This document shows, one piece after another, positions 46,046-55,017 of a DNA stretch of 64,000 nucleotides; within the stretch, counting starts at the first letter, position 1; the number at the start of each line of letters is the position of its first letter. The stretch lies in NCBI GenBank assembly GCA_017617995.1, contig JAFZVE010000066.1, positions 1 through 64,000 of the forward strand, in the 5' to 3' direction. The translations under genes and the position numbers were made by a program. The notes beneath the pieces were generated by a model. The model was not told where the DNA came from. It did no database searches and saw nothing but the letters and a program-made list of their open reading frames with translations. Source of the stretch: Clostridiales bacterium. Its GTDB lineage: Bacteria; Bacillota; Clostridia; Saccharofermentanales; Saccharofermentanaceae.

Positions 46046-47416
46046 TCAGCTCGTCTGGGCATCGGACATCTTCAGATCGATGTAATCGTAAATATCGTAG
46101 ATTTGTGATTCTTTTCCTGAAACGAAAAAGTAGCAGGAATCATCCGGAGTCGAATAGTATTCCGGGTAAGCAAGTACGATATAATCCGTGCCGTCGATTG
46201 TGATATGAGGGTAAGCGGCATCCATGTAGGAATAACTCTGCAAATCGCAGTCATATATGGCATTGATTTCCGGAAGATCCAAAGACGGGACAAGGAAGAC
46301 CGGGTAACCGAGGATGCCCCATGGATCGATCGAAGAAAGATCGAAGTCGGCTTGTGAAGGGTCGGTATATACTTTGATGTCGATGATACGTCCATCGTAT
46401 TCAGCGGTCTGCGTACGGGCGTTGATCTTAAGGATCCGTCCGTCTGAAATAGCTGCATCGAAATCCGAGATGTAGAGTGTAAAATCTTCAACGTCACGAT
46501 AGTATATGGAATTCAGCAGATTGACCCAGATCCAGTTTCCGTCATCCCCCTTAAACTCATAGGAAAAGGGACTATTGTACGACGGAGCGGCAAGGACATC
46601 ATTTTTGTCATCGAGAAGGAGGGTATTAAGTGTGTAAATGTAAGATGCGGGGATATTGTCGAAGCGGACCTGTGTGCAGTTCTCACTGATAAGGACATCA
46701 CGGATGTGCAGCGTCTGGCTGGCGATTGAATAATCCTTATCGACGGAGAGCGTCTTTAACGGAGCATACTCTACATTGCGGAATTCCCAGTGATAAGACT
46801 CGAGGACATATTCATCATAGGAGGGAGTCAGCTGGAGAAGATCGGCATCCATGTCAAAATTTGTACAGGCCTTATTCCAGAAGATCTCTCCGAAATACAA
46901 TGTGCCGGACTCGTCAAAATACATAGGTGAGGTGCGGATGTCTAATTCTTCGCCGGTATCGGCGTCCGTAATCCGGATATTATGGAGCAAGAGCCTGTCT
47001 TCTTGAGGAAAATCTCCACTAAGTTTGACGAAGAAGCAGAAACAGAGCGGATCGGCCATGTAAGACTCCAGAGTAAAGGTGAAGCCGGAGTGCAGGCCCT
47101 TATCGACGAGATTGACCATTTGGAGACGATTATGATTAATACTGTCTGCCAGATCCGGGCGATCACTAATAGCGATGCTGTAATCCGGATGATTGACCAG
47201 AAAGTCCGTGTTAGATGGAGCAGTAGGGGATTTTGAAGCGGGTGTTCCTTCCATCTCCGCTTCCTCTTCTTCAGAGATCTCGTCTTCTGCCTCGGAAGAT
47301 TTGGCAGAATGGCTCTTTTTCTTGTTTTTTGCCGTAGTTTCACTCTTTGAACAGCCGCAGAGCGTCGGGATAATCAGGGACAAAACCAGAATAATGGCAA
47401 CGATCTTGTTCTTCAT
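46046..47416 (-). CDS. Lipoprotein paralog of the DUF4179 sensor domain
   Basis: From the ATG at 47416 (AAGGAGAG upstream) the product has 456 residues: signal peptide with lipobox LCGC, a Lys/Ser/Glu linker to about residue 70, then one long extracytoplasmic domain. This domain aligns with that of the neighbouring protein at 47451-48836. Shared features include the NHNRLQ/NNGRLHE opening, the YF...IFWN/YFWN step, the EYVLESYH/SVIETYH step, the QTAEYDG/QTATFHG step and the closing YPHITIDGTDYIVL/YPHVAIDDTEYLVI. It lacks the cytoplasmic anti-sigma part and is membrane-tethered only by lipid. It probably arose by duplication and may share or compete for the signal. Confidence 0.8.
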   Translation of the reverse strand: MKNKIVAIILVLSLIIPTLCGCSKSETTAKNKKKSHSAKSSEAEDEISEEEEAEMEGTPASKSPTAPSNTDFLVNHPDYSIAISDRPDLADSINHNRLQMVNLVDKGLHSGFTFTLESYMADPLCFCFFVKLSGDFPQEDRLLLHNIRITDADTGEELDIRTSPMYFDESGTLYFGEIFWNKACTNFDMDADLLQLTPSYDEYVLESYHWEFRNVEYAPLKTLSVDKDYSIASQTLHIRDVLISENCTQVRFDNIPASYIYTLNTLLLDDKNDVLAAPSYNSPFSYEFKGDDGNWIWVNLLNSIYYRDVEDFTLYISDFDAAISDGRILKINARTQTAEYDGRIIDIKVYTDPSQADFDLSSIDPWGILGYPVFLVPSLDLPEINAIYDCDLQSYSYMDAAYPHITIDGTDYIVLAYPEYYSTPDDSCYFFVSGKESQIYDIYDYIDLKMSDAQTS

Positions 47417-47450
47417 ATTTTTCTCTCCTTGTTTCGAAATTAGCGCTGAA

Positions 47451-48836
47451 TCAGCCATGCGACGGGATAGTTACTTCGTACGAATTCTCGACCGGATAGG
47501 TCGTGGGCTCGGTGCCCTGGATGAAGTAGTAATACTGGTCTGCATCGTTTACGAAGTATGTCGGGCATTGGATGACGAGATACTCTGTATCGTCTATTGC
47601 CACGTGCGGGTAGGAACCGACATAGCTCATCTCATTGGTTACGGGGAAGTATGCCGAAGTCAGATCCGGGATATTCTCGGACGGGATCAGGAACAACATG
47701 GTGTCGATCGAATCCAGATAATCGTTTTTCGGCAGGCCGAAGTCCGCATAGGATGCATGGCTGGAATAGGCGCGGATCGGGATGTTCTCTCCGTGGAAAG
47801 TAGCCGTCTGAGAAGCAGGATCGATACGGACATATTCATCGTAGAAGAAGGAGCAGTATGCGGAGATGACCTGGATCTTGACTGTATCGATATCCTGATA
47901 GTAGAAAGAGGATAGGATGTGATGCATGACACCGTTTTCTTCAAATTCGCAGATCCCCGGAAGTGAACGGGAGACTACCATCTCACCGGTCGGATCCGTG
48001 ATCTCGAGATTCAGTACACTGAGCTGAAAATCCTCGGGCTGATCGTAGGTGATGACTGTACCGTTCTCGGAAACGAGCAGTTCATCGAGATGAACGGCGT
48101 GACCTTCTACCAGGGCAGTCTCATCCAGTGGTATGTGTAACGCCGGATTGATATCAATATTCTGCAGTTCGATGTGGTAGGTTTCGATAACCGATCGATG
48201 TGTGTAGTCATCGGAGACGATTTCCAGATCAAAATCCAAAGCGATATTCATGGCAGGGTGATTCCAGAAATACCGGTTCATATACAGATCACCATCACTG
48301 TCAAATGGACGCAATTCCTCGATGACGGTAAGTTGTTCCCCACTGCGAAGATCCGTGATGCGCATCTTGCCGAGAGCGTAATATCCGTCCGTATCCGTGA
48401 TGCCTTCGAGCTTGAAAAAGCCGGTAAGGGCGATCTCGTCTGCCAGGAAAGAATCCAGTGTCAGAGTGATGGGAGAATTCTTTCCGGGCACAGAGATGGA
48501 AACTTCATGGAGCCGTCCGTTGTTGATCGGTTCTTCGAGGTCATCGTGTTCGTTTAGTGCTTTCTTGATTTCCGGGCGGACGATCAGAAGCTGGGAATAG
48601 CTTCCGATGATTGGGAACTCTGTAACAGTCTTGGCAAAAACGACAGAGGAATTGACTCCGATACCGATCGATACCGTAAACACGATAAACAGTGCTGCGG
48701 CAATCTTACCGATTATGCCGATATCGCGGACCATCTTACGTCTCTTGACCCGACGTGTGATTCGTTCTGTATTCATCTGCGCGGGAAGGGATTTCGTCTC
48801 GGCAGAGAGCGCTTGTAATCTTTCTTCTATATTCAT
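47451..48836 (-). CDS. DUF4179-domain anti-sigma-like membrane protein
   Basis: A 461-residue single-pass protein. It has a short cytoplasmic part (MNIEERLQALSAETKSLP...), one transmembrane helix at about residues 41-62, the DUF4179 region next to it (VFAKTVTEFPIIGSYSQLL) and a long extracytoplasmic domain. It overlaps the sigma gene by four bases (ATGA). Proteins of this kind are cognate regulators of ECF sigma factors in Firmicutes; the anti-sigma role is inferred from that pattern. Its outer domain is repeated in the lipoprotein at 46046-47416. Confidence 0.82.
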   Translation of the reverse strand: MNIEERLQALSAETKSLPAQMNTERITRRVKRRKMVRDIGIIGKIAAALFIVFTVSIGIGVNSSVVFAKTVTEFPIIGSYSQLLIVRPEIKKALNEHDDLEEPINNGRLHEVSISVPGKNSPITLTLDSFLADEIALTGFFKLEGITDTDGYYALGKMRITDLRSGEQLTVIEELRPFDSDGDLYMNRYFWNHPAMNIALDFDLEIVSDDYTHRSVIETYHIELQNIDINPALHIPLDETALVEGHAVHLDELLVSENGTVITYDQPEDFQLSVLNLEITDPTGEMVVSRSLPGICEFEENGVMHHILSSFYYQDIDTVKIQVISAYCSFFYDEYVRIDPASQTATFHGENIPIRAYSSHASYADFGLPKNDYLDSIDTMLFLIPSENIPDLTSAYFPVTNEMSYVGSYPHVAIDDTEYLVIQCPTYFVNDADQYYYFIQGTEPTTYPVENSYEVTIPSHG

Positions 48837-49339
48837 GTTTCGTCTTCTCCCAATTCTGCTTTGAGAAGGGCCAGAGCTTTCCGTACGCGAGTGCCGACCG
48901 TACCCAAAGGAATGCCAAGCAGATCTGCGATCTCCTGTGTGGTATATTCTCCGAAATACTTCAAGGTGATTACTTTTCTGTAATCTTCCGGAAGGTGTGA
49001 AACCGCATCGATCAGTTCGATCCTTTCAGAAGAGAAATCCGAAGAAGGTTCGTGGTCGACTACGTATTCTTCGAAGCTTCTGTGCCGCTTGGCTTTCTTA
49101 TATTGCGTGCAGCACAGGTTCATCAGGATACGGATCATCCAGGTCTCGAAGAAGGCTTCTTCTTTCAATGTCTTCTTCTTGAGATACCCCTTATACACGG
49201 CCTCGTCTACCATGTCGACCGCCATGCTCTCACTGTAAAAGTAAGAGTAAGCGATGGCATACATCTTGCCGCGAATTTTCTCTATTCTTTTAAAGAAAAC
49301 TTCGTCTTTCAATTCTTCCCGTCCGATCGTTGGTTTCAA
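48833..49339 (-). CDS. ECF-type RNA polymerase sigma factor
   Basis: A protein of up to 168 residues with sigma region 2 (MYAIAYSYFYSESMAVDMVDEAVYKGYLKKKTLKEEAFFETWMIRILMNLC) and region 4 (LPEDYRKVITLKYFGEYTTQEIADLLGIPLGTVGTRVRKAL). It resembles the SigV/SigX/YlaC type. The frame opens with a TTG at 49339 that has no ribosome site; an in-frame TTG at 49312 follows GACGGGAAGAA and may be the true start. It heads the three-gene set with the DUF4179 protein and the lipoprotein. Confidence 0.9.
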   Translation of the reverse strand: MKPTIGREELKDEVFFKRIEKIRGKMYAIAYSYFYSESMAVDMVDEAVYKGYLKKKTLKEEAFFETWMIRILMNLCCTQYKKAKRHRSFEEYVVDHEPSSDFSSERIELIDAVSHLPEDYRKVITLKYFGEYTTQEIADLLGIPLGTVGTRVRKALALLKAELGEDET

Positions 49340-49465
49340 TAGTTAGACACATGAAACGGTGATATTTTTTCCTAAGATGAAAAAAAATCCACGAAACCTA
49401 TTGTACATGGAAAAGAAAGAGAATCCTACTTGTGTGGAGGAGAATGTCTGAGGGGGGAAATGCTA

Positions 49466-50851
49466 TTATTGCGCACTTTCCTGTTGGGCAGGAAGACGCC
49501 CGTTCGAGAGTGCATAGAGGAAATGCAGTGCGAAGGGAAGACTGGTCAGACAGGTCAGAAGATCACAAACCGGATAGACAGCTTCGATTCCTGAGATTCC
49601 GAAGAAGTAAGGAAGAAGGAGAATCAGGGGAATGAAGTACAGGCCCTGACGAAGGCAGGAAAGGAAAGAGGCTTTGAAGCGCTCCCCCATAGACTGGAAT
49701 GTCATATTACACATGACATTGGCGGCAAGAAGCGGTAGCATGAAGGCTTCGAGACGAAGGGCACGGGTGCCGATCGAGATGACCTCGGCATCGTCGATGA
49801 AGAGAGGCATCAGTTGCGGGGCGAAGAAGAAAAGCGGTACGGCGAAGACGAGCATCACGAAAGTGCCGAAGATCCACGTAAAGCGGAAGGCGGTCTTCAT
49901 GCGGTCCCACTTCTTCGCGCCGAAGTTAAAGCCCAGGACGGGCTGATAGCCCTGGCCGATGCCGAGCAGAACACAGAAGATCAGCATGGTCACCTTTGAG
50001 AAGATACCCATGGCCGAGAGTGCGGCATCGCCTGCGAGGTCACCGCCCTGCAGGTTCAGGAAGATCGTGGAGATACTGGCCAGACCCTGACGGAGAAGAG
50101 AGGGGAGACCCGTGAACCAGATGTTCCCGTGAAAAGACAGGTTCTTCGAGAAATAGCGGATCGAGAGTTTGGCGATGTTCTTATGGAGAAGCACAGGCAC
50201 CAGAAGCAGAAGGAAAGAGATGCACTGCGAGATGAGTGTCGCGATGGCGGCACCGGCGACGCCCATATCGAGGACGTTGATGAGGAGCGGGTCGAGGAAG
50301 ATGTTGAGTACACCACCGAATCCGATACCGATCATGGAGAAGATGGCTTTGCCTTCCCATCGCCAGAGATTATTCAGTACGTAGGTGCCCATCATGATCG
50401 GTGCACCGAGAAGGATATAGCGGGCGTAGGTCTCCGCATATGGAAGAGCAGTTGGGGTCGAGCCGAGCATGTTCATGATCGGTTCGATAAAGATAAGGCC
50501 GAAGACCGTGATCAGTCCGCCGATGCCGAGTGCGGAGAAGAAACTGGTCGACAGCGCACGGCTCGCGGTGTCAGTGTCTTTCGCGCCGAGAGAACGGGAG
50601 AGGATACTTCCCGATCCCATGCCGAGTGTGAATCCGATGGCCTGGATCAGTGCCATCAGGGAGAAAACGACGCTGACGGCGCCGGACTGGCTCTTGCCTA
50701 ACTGGGAAACGAAATAGGTATCGGCGGTATTGTAGATACCGGTCACGAGCATACTGACGGTTGTCGGGATCGCGAGCTTCAGGATCAGGGGACGCACCGG
50801 TGCCTCTGTCATCTTACGGAACTGTTTCTGGTCGACGCCTGTCTTGCCCAT
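49466..50851 (-). CDS. MATE-family efflux transporter
   Basis: A 461-residue protein with twelve predicted helices and two homologous halves. The first half opens with PLILKLAIPTTVSMLVTGIYNTADTYFVSQLG and the second with GLPSLLRQGLASISTIFLNLQGG. Sodium- or proton-driven export of cationic compounds is typical of the family; substrates cannot be predicted. About 50 bases separate it from the membrane protein upstream at 50904. Confidence 0.92.
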   Translation of the reverse strand: MGKTGVDQKQFRKMTEAPVRPLILKLAIPTTVSMLVTGIYNTADTYFVSQLGKSQSGAVSVVFSLMALIQAIGFTLGMGSGSILSRSLGAKDTDTASRALSTSFFSALGIGGLITVFGLIFIEPIMNMLGSTPTALPYAETYARYILLGAPIMMGTYVLNNLWRWEGKAIFSMIGIGFGGVLNIFLDPLLINVLDMGVAGAAIATLISQCISFLLLLVPVLLHKNIAKLSIRYFSKNLSFHGNIWFTGLPSLLRQGLASISTIFLNLQGGDLAGDAALSAMGIFSKVTMLIFCVLLGIGQGYQPVLGFNFGAKKWDRMKTAFRFTWIFGTFVMLVFAVPLFFFAPQLMPLFIDDAEVISIGTRALRLEAFMLPLLAANVMCNMTFQSMGERFKASFLSCLRQGLYFIPLILLLPYFFGISGIEAVYPVCDLLTCLTSLPFALHFLYALSNGRLPAQQESAQ

Positions 50852-50903
50852 GGATGCGCATGCCTTTCGTTGTTAGGAGAGATATCTGTCAGATGCGGGA
50901 AAC

Positions 50904-51368
50904 TTAAAGCAGGAAGCTCAGGCCGGCGAGTACACCGTAAGAGATCATGGTCACGACGGTCGCGGCGATCAGGACGCCGATGACGGCGGCCAGGAGGGCC
51001 TTCTTAAACGGAACTTCACAGACGGCGGCGATTCCGCTTCCGGTCCACGCACCGGTCCCCGGCAGGGGAATGGCGATAAAACCGACCAGTGTCCAGAATG
51101 CCGTGTTTCCGGCCTTTTCCACCTTCTTGGCAAACTTGTTCTCGCAGAAATCCACGATCTTCTTGAGCTTCGGATACTTCCGCATCCAGTCGAAGACCTT
51201 TTTGACGAAGAGAAGGATAAACGGAACAGGAAGGAGGTTGCCGATCACGGCAACGGCAAAGACAATATACCATGGAAGGCCACGGCCACAGCCGATCGGG
51301 ATGCTTCCACGAAGCTCCACGACCGGGATCATCGAAATAAGAAACACGTATATTGCGTTTTTGATCAT
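50904..51368 (-). CDS. COG2426-type small membrane protein
   Basis: A 154-residue protein with four to five helices and the family segments VELRGSIPIGCGRGLPW and FIAIPLPGTGAWTGSGIAA, matching the 'small multi-drug export protein' family (COG2426), whose transport role is poorly tested. The PLPGTGAWTG loop is well conserved. AAAGGAGAAGACGA provides the ribosome site. Confidence 0.88.
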   Translation of the reverse strand: MIKNAIYVFLISMIPVVELRGSIPIGCGRGLPWYIVFAVAVIGNLLPVPFILLFVKKVFDWMRKYPKLKKIVDFCENKFAKKVEKAGNTAFWTLVGFIAIPLPGTGAWTGSGIAAVCEVPFKKALLAAVIGVLIAATVVTMISYGVLAGLSFLL

Positions 51369-51506
51369 TCGTCTTCTCCTTTATGCTCCGTGCCCGAAGC
51401 GCGATGGCCCGGGGGAGCGGTTCCGCAAACGGCAATAGGATACCACATTCTTATATATATGCCAAATCAACCCGCGCCGGAAGAAAGACAAACAACGAAA
51501 GACCGG

Positions 51507-52472
51507 TCAGGAGACCACGTTGACGGGTTTTCCTTCGAGGTAGGCGCGGAGATTTCCGGAGGCGACGTCGATCAGGCGGAGTCTCGTTTCTTTCGGTGCC
51601 CACGCGATATGCGGAGTCAGATAGGTGTTCGGAGCAGAAAGAAGAGGATTGTTCTCCCGAATCGGTTCGACACTTACGACATCGGCACCAAGTGCGGCGA
51701 TCTTACCGGAATGGAGAGCTTCTGCGACGGCGGCGTCGTCGAGGACAGGTCCGCGGGATGTGTTCAGAAGGATCACGCCGTCCTTCATCTTCGAGATGGT
51801 CTCTTCGTTAACAAGACCTGTGGTATCCGCGGTCAATGGGCAGTGGAAGGAGAGAATATCCGACTCTTTCCAGAGCGTATCCGCATCGACGAAGGTGACC
51901 TGCGGATCGGCCGCACGCATCTCATCCGTGACTTCACTTCGGCGACAGGCGAGGACACGCATGCCGAGTTCCGACGCGATCCGGCTCACACGGGAAGCGA
52001 TCTTTCCGAATCCGAAGAGTCCCAGGGTCTTTCCCCAGAGCTCTGTAAGCGTGCCGTCCCAGAAACAGAAATCGCGGTTCTTCGTCCAGACTCCCTGATG
52101 TACCAGATCACTGTGATGACCGACTTTGCCTGCGATTTCGAGAAGGAGTGCGATAGTCATCTGCGCCGTCGCGAATGTAGCATACTCGGGGATATTGGTC
52201 ACGACGATTCCATGCTCATGGCAGTAGTCCACATCGACGACATTAAAGCCGGTCGACAGACAACCGATATAGCGGAGATCCGGGAGTTTCTCCAGAACCT
52301 CTTTCGGGAAGCAGGTCTTGTTGGTAAGGCAGACGGATATTCCGTCAAGTCTTTCGAAGATCTCGTCCGGCGCGGTGTAGTCATAAGTAATAAGGTCGCC
52401 GAGCGCTTCAAAGGGAGCCCAGGAAATATCTCCCGGGTTTGTGGTGTATCCGTCAAGTATTACAATTCGCAT
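51507..52472 (-). CDS. D-2-hydroxyacid dehydrogenase (glycerate dehydrogenase-like)
   Basis: A 321-residue NAD-dependent dehydrogenase. It has a nucleotide-binding GLFGFGKIASRV motif (about residues 150-161), the catalytic Arg in LNTSRGPVLDD, the Glu at about residue 260 and His in PHIAWAPKETR. The HIAWA signature is common in glycerate/hydroxypyruvate reductases. No Shine-Dalgarno sequence is evident before the ATG; it starts 43 bases after the nfnB stop, so it may be translated by reinitiation or weakly. Substrate is not determined. Confidence 0.88.
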   Translation of the reverse strand: MRIVILDGYTTNPGDISWAPFEALGDLITYDYTAPDEIFERLDGISVCLTNKTCFPKEVLEKLPDLRYIGCLSTGFNVVDVDYCHEHGIVVTNIPEYATFATAQMTIALLLEIAGKVGHHSDLVHQGVWTKNRDFCFWDGTLTELWGKTLGLFGFGKIASRVSRIASELGMRVLACRRSEVTDEMRAADPQVTFVDADTLWKESDILSFHCPLTADTTGLVNEETISKMKDGVILLNTSRGPVLDDAAVAEALHSGKIAALGADVVSVEPIRENNPLLSAPNTYLTPHIAWAPKETRLRLIDVASGNLRAYLEGKPVNVVS

Positions 52473-52514
52473 GTATTAAGTCTTCGGCCAGTGCCCATGG
52501 ACGTATGTCCGTGA

Positions 52515-53909
52515 TCAGCCGTTGCTTTTCTCCTTGATGTATTTGTCGATCGAGACAGCCGCGGTCTTACCAGCGCCCATGGCGAGGATAACGGTCGCGG
52601 CACCGGTCACGGCATCGCCGCCGGCATAGACGCCCGGACGGGAGGTGGCCATAGTCTCGTCTGCAACGAGGCAGCCACGGGAATTCGCATCGAGTCCCTC
52701 AGTCGTACTTCTGATCAACGGGTTCGGAGAGGTACCGATGGACATGACGACGGTATCCACTTCGATCTCGTGCTCAGATCCAGGGATCGCGACCGGTCTT
52801 CTTCTTCCGCTGGCATCCGGTTCGCCGAGTTCCATGGAGATGACCTCGATGGAACGGACTTCACCGTTCTCACCACCCAGGATACGGGTCGGGTTATTCA
52901 GACACATGAACTCGATGCCTTCTTCCTTCGCGTGGTGCACTTCTTCGGCACGGGCCGGCATCTCTTCTTCGGAACGGCGGTACACGATGTAAACGTGCTC
53001 CGCACCGAGACGCTTCGCGGTACGCGCGGCATCCATCGCAACGTTACCGCCACCGACGACAGCCACAGCCTGGCTCTTCCGGATCGGTGTGTCGTAGTTA
53101 TCGAGGTAAGCCTTCATGAGATTGACACGGGTGAGGTATTCGTTTGCGGAATATACACCGATGAGGGACTCACCTTCGATACCCATGAAAGACGGAAGTC
53201 CGGCACCCGAGCCGATGAACACGGCTTCGTATCCATCTTCGAAAAGCTCATCGATCGTCATGGTCTTACCGATGACGAAGTTAGTCCGCACTTCTACGCC
53301 GAGAGATTGGAGGTTATCGACTTCCTTCTGCACGATCGCCTTCGGGAGACGGAACTCCGGGATACCATAGACCAGTACGCCGCCGGCTTTATGGAAAGCC
53401 TCGAAGATTGTAACTTCGTAACCGAGTCTGGCAAGGTCACCTGCGCAGGTGAGGCCTGAAGGACCGGAACCGATGACCGCAACTTTATGACCGTTCTTCT
53501 CGATAGCAGGCACGGCTTCGGAAACATGGGCCATGTGATAATCAGCGACGAAACGCTCGAGACGGCCGATACCGACGCTCTCACCTTTCATGCCACGTAC
53601 GCACTTGCTCTCGCACTGGGTCTCCTGTGTGCAGACACGACCGCATACTGCCGGAAGGCAGTTCGTCGAGGTGATGATCTTATAGGCTTCTTCGAAATTG
53701 CCCTCAGCGACCTGCGCGATGAAATCAGGGATGCGTACGTTGACCGGGCATCCGCTGACGCAGGGGCGGTTCTTGCAGTTCAGGCAGCGGGTCGCTTCTT
53801 CCTTGGCCATTTCTTCAGTATAGCCGAGTGCGACCTCGTCGAAATTCTTATTCCGTACATTCGGATCCTGCTCCGGCATCGGGACTTTGGTAAGAGAAAG
53901 ATTAGCCAT
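52515..53909 (-). CDS. nfnB: NADPH-side subunit of NfnAB-type transhydrogenase (GltD-like)
   Basis: A 464-residue iron-sulfur flavoprotein. Cluster-binding cysteines are visible in CLNCKNRPCVSGCP and CGRVCTQETQCESKC near the N terminus. A Rossmann FAD site (VAVIGSGPSGLTCAGDLARLGYEVTIFE) and an NADPH site (VAVVGGGNVAMDAARTAKRLGA) follow. Alone it would be called glutamate synthase small chain, but the 8-base overlap with nfnA and the absence of a GltB subunit point to NADH-dependent ferredoxin:NADP+ oxidoreductase, the electron-bifurcating enzyme of anaerobes. Confidence 0.88.
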   Translation of the reverse strand: MANLSLTKVPMPEQDPNVRNKNFDEVALGYTEEMAKEEATRCLNCKNRPCVSGCPVNVRIPDFIAQVAEGNFEEAYKIITSTNCLPAVCGRVCTQETQCESKCVRGMKGESVGIGRLERFVADYHMAHVSEAVPAIEKNGHKVAVIGSGPSGLTCAGDLARLGYEVTIFEAFHKAGGVLVYGIPEFRLPKAIVQKEVDNLQSLGVEVRTNFVIGKTMTIDELFEDGYEAVFIGSGAGLPSFMGIEGESLIGVYSANEYLTRVNLMKAYLDNYDTPIRKSQAVAVVGGGNVAMDAARTAKRLGAEHVYIVYRRSEEEMPARAEEVHHAKEEGIEFMCLNNPTRILGGENGEVRSIEVISMELGEPDASGRRRPVAIPGSEHEIEVDTVVMSIGTSPNPLIRSTTEGLDANSRGCLVADETMATSRPGVYAGGDAVTGAATVILAMGAGKTAAVSIDKYIKEKSNG

Positions 53910-54768
53910 TGTTCTGTTCCTCCTTCACTTCTTCGCCGGCTGCAAGCATACGGCAGGGATGAGAAGCGCTCTCGCGCTCCTGGGCTTTATAGTAGGAATT
54001 TCTTCTCATCAATTCGTCGAAATCAACCTCATGACCGTCGAAGTCGGGGCCGTCTACACAGGCGAAACGGATTTTGCCGCCGACGGTGACACGGCAGCCG
54101 CCGCACATGCCTGTACCATCGATCATGATGGGGTTCAGGCTGACGAGCGTCTTGATACCATACGGACGGGTTACCTCTGCTAGGAATTTCATCATCGGGA
54201 TCGGTCCGATCGCGATGACCAGATCGTATTTGTTTCCGGCGTCGATCAGTGCCTGAAGCTTATTGGTAACGAAGCCCTTCTCCCCGTAAGAACCGTCATC
54301 GGTCGTGACATAGAGATTGTGGCTTACTGCGCGCATCTCGTCTTCAAGGATCACGATGTCTTTGTTTCTAAAGCCCGCGATCATGTCCACATGTGCACCT
54401 GCCTTGAAGAGAGCTTTGGCAGAAGGGTAGGCGATGGCGCATCCGACACCGCCTCCGACAACGCAGACATTCTTGTAACCGTCGATCTCGGTAGCATTGC
54501 CAAGAGGACCGACAAAGTCAGCGATGGAATCTCCTTCGTTCATTTTGGAAAGAGCAATAGTCGATGTACCGACCGACTGAAAGATGATAGTGACGGTGCC
54601 CTTGTCGGGATCTGTATCGGCAATAGTCAGCGGGATACGCTCACCGTATTCGTCGATGCGGAAGATGATGAACTGCCCGGCTTTCGCCTTCTTCGCGATG
54701 TAAGGAGCTTCGATGTCCATCAGCGTGACGGCTTCATTGAGCTGTCTCTTGGTAACGATCTTAAACAT
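53902..54768 (-). CDS. nfnA: NADH-side subunit of NfnAB-type transhydrogenase (PyrK-like)
   Basis: From the ATG at 54768 the protein has 288 residues of the ferredoxin-NADP reductase/PyrK type. It has a flavin-binding RIPLTIAD segment, NAD-binding VCVVGGGVGCAIAYPSAKAL, and a C-terminal 2Fe-2S site in GTGMCGGCRVTVGGKIRFACVDGPDFDGHEVDF. It forms a heterodimer with the neighbouring NfnB. The ATG at 54777 touches the AAAGG ribosome site, so the start nine bases later is preferred. The C-terminal VDFDELMRRN is typical of this fusion-free subunit. Confidence 0.88.
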   Translation of the reverse strand: MFKIVTKRQLNEAVTLMDIEAPYIAKKAKAGQFIIFRIDEYGERIPLTIADTDPDKGTVTIIFQSVGTSTIALSKMNEGDSIADFVGPLGNATEIDGYKNVCVVGGGVGCAIAYPSAKALFKAGAHVDMIAGFRNKDIVILEDEMRAVSHNLYVTTDDGSYGEKGFVTNKLQALIDAGNKYDLVIAIGPIPMMKFLAEVTRPYGIKTLVSLNPIMIDGTGMCGGCRVTVGGKIRFACVDGPDFDGHEVDFDELMRRNSYYKAQERESASHPCRMLAAGEEVKEEQNNG

Positions 54769-54894
54769 ATCTACCATCCTTTCGAGAAGAACACTTCTTC
54801 CGGGGAATTCCCATGGTGAAGGGGTATTCCGGTCTCTCCGCTTGCCACGGTATGACGGAGATACATGTTCCTCTCAAATGAAAATCATATCCTA

Positions 54895-54923
54895 ATTTAA
54901 TACCACACGGAAATGAAAATCAA
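54895..54923 (-). promoter_or_regulatory. Promoter of nfnAB
   Basis: Minus strand TTGATT (54918-54923), 17-base spacer, TTAAAT (54895-54900), in an AT-rich stretch; the leader is about 120 bases. Confidence 0.5.
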
Positions 54924-55017
54924 TAATTAACCCTATATTTAGAAAAAGAATGGCGAAAAGGAGCAAAAAATGCTAGACTATTTCTGACTTATACTCTTTT
55001 TCTGTTTGGAGGGGTTC

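Noticed and set aside
52515..53909. Glutamate synthase small subunit
   Set aside because: No large subunit in the window and the overlapping PyrK-like gene fits an NfnAB pair.
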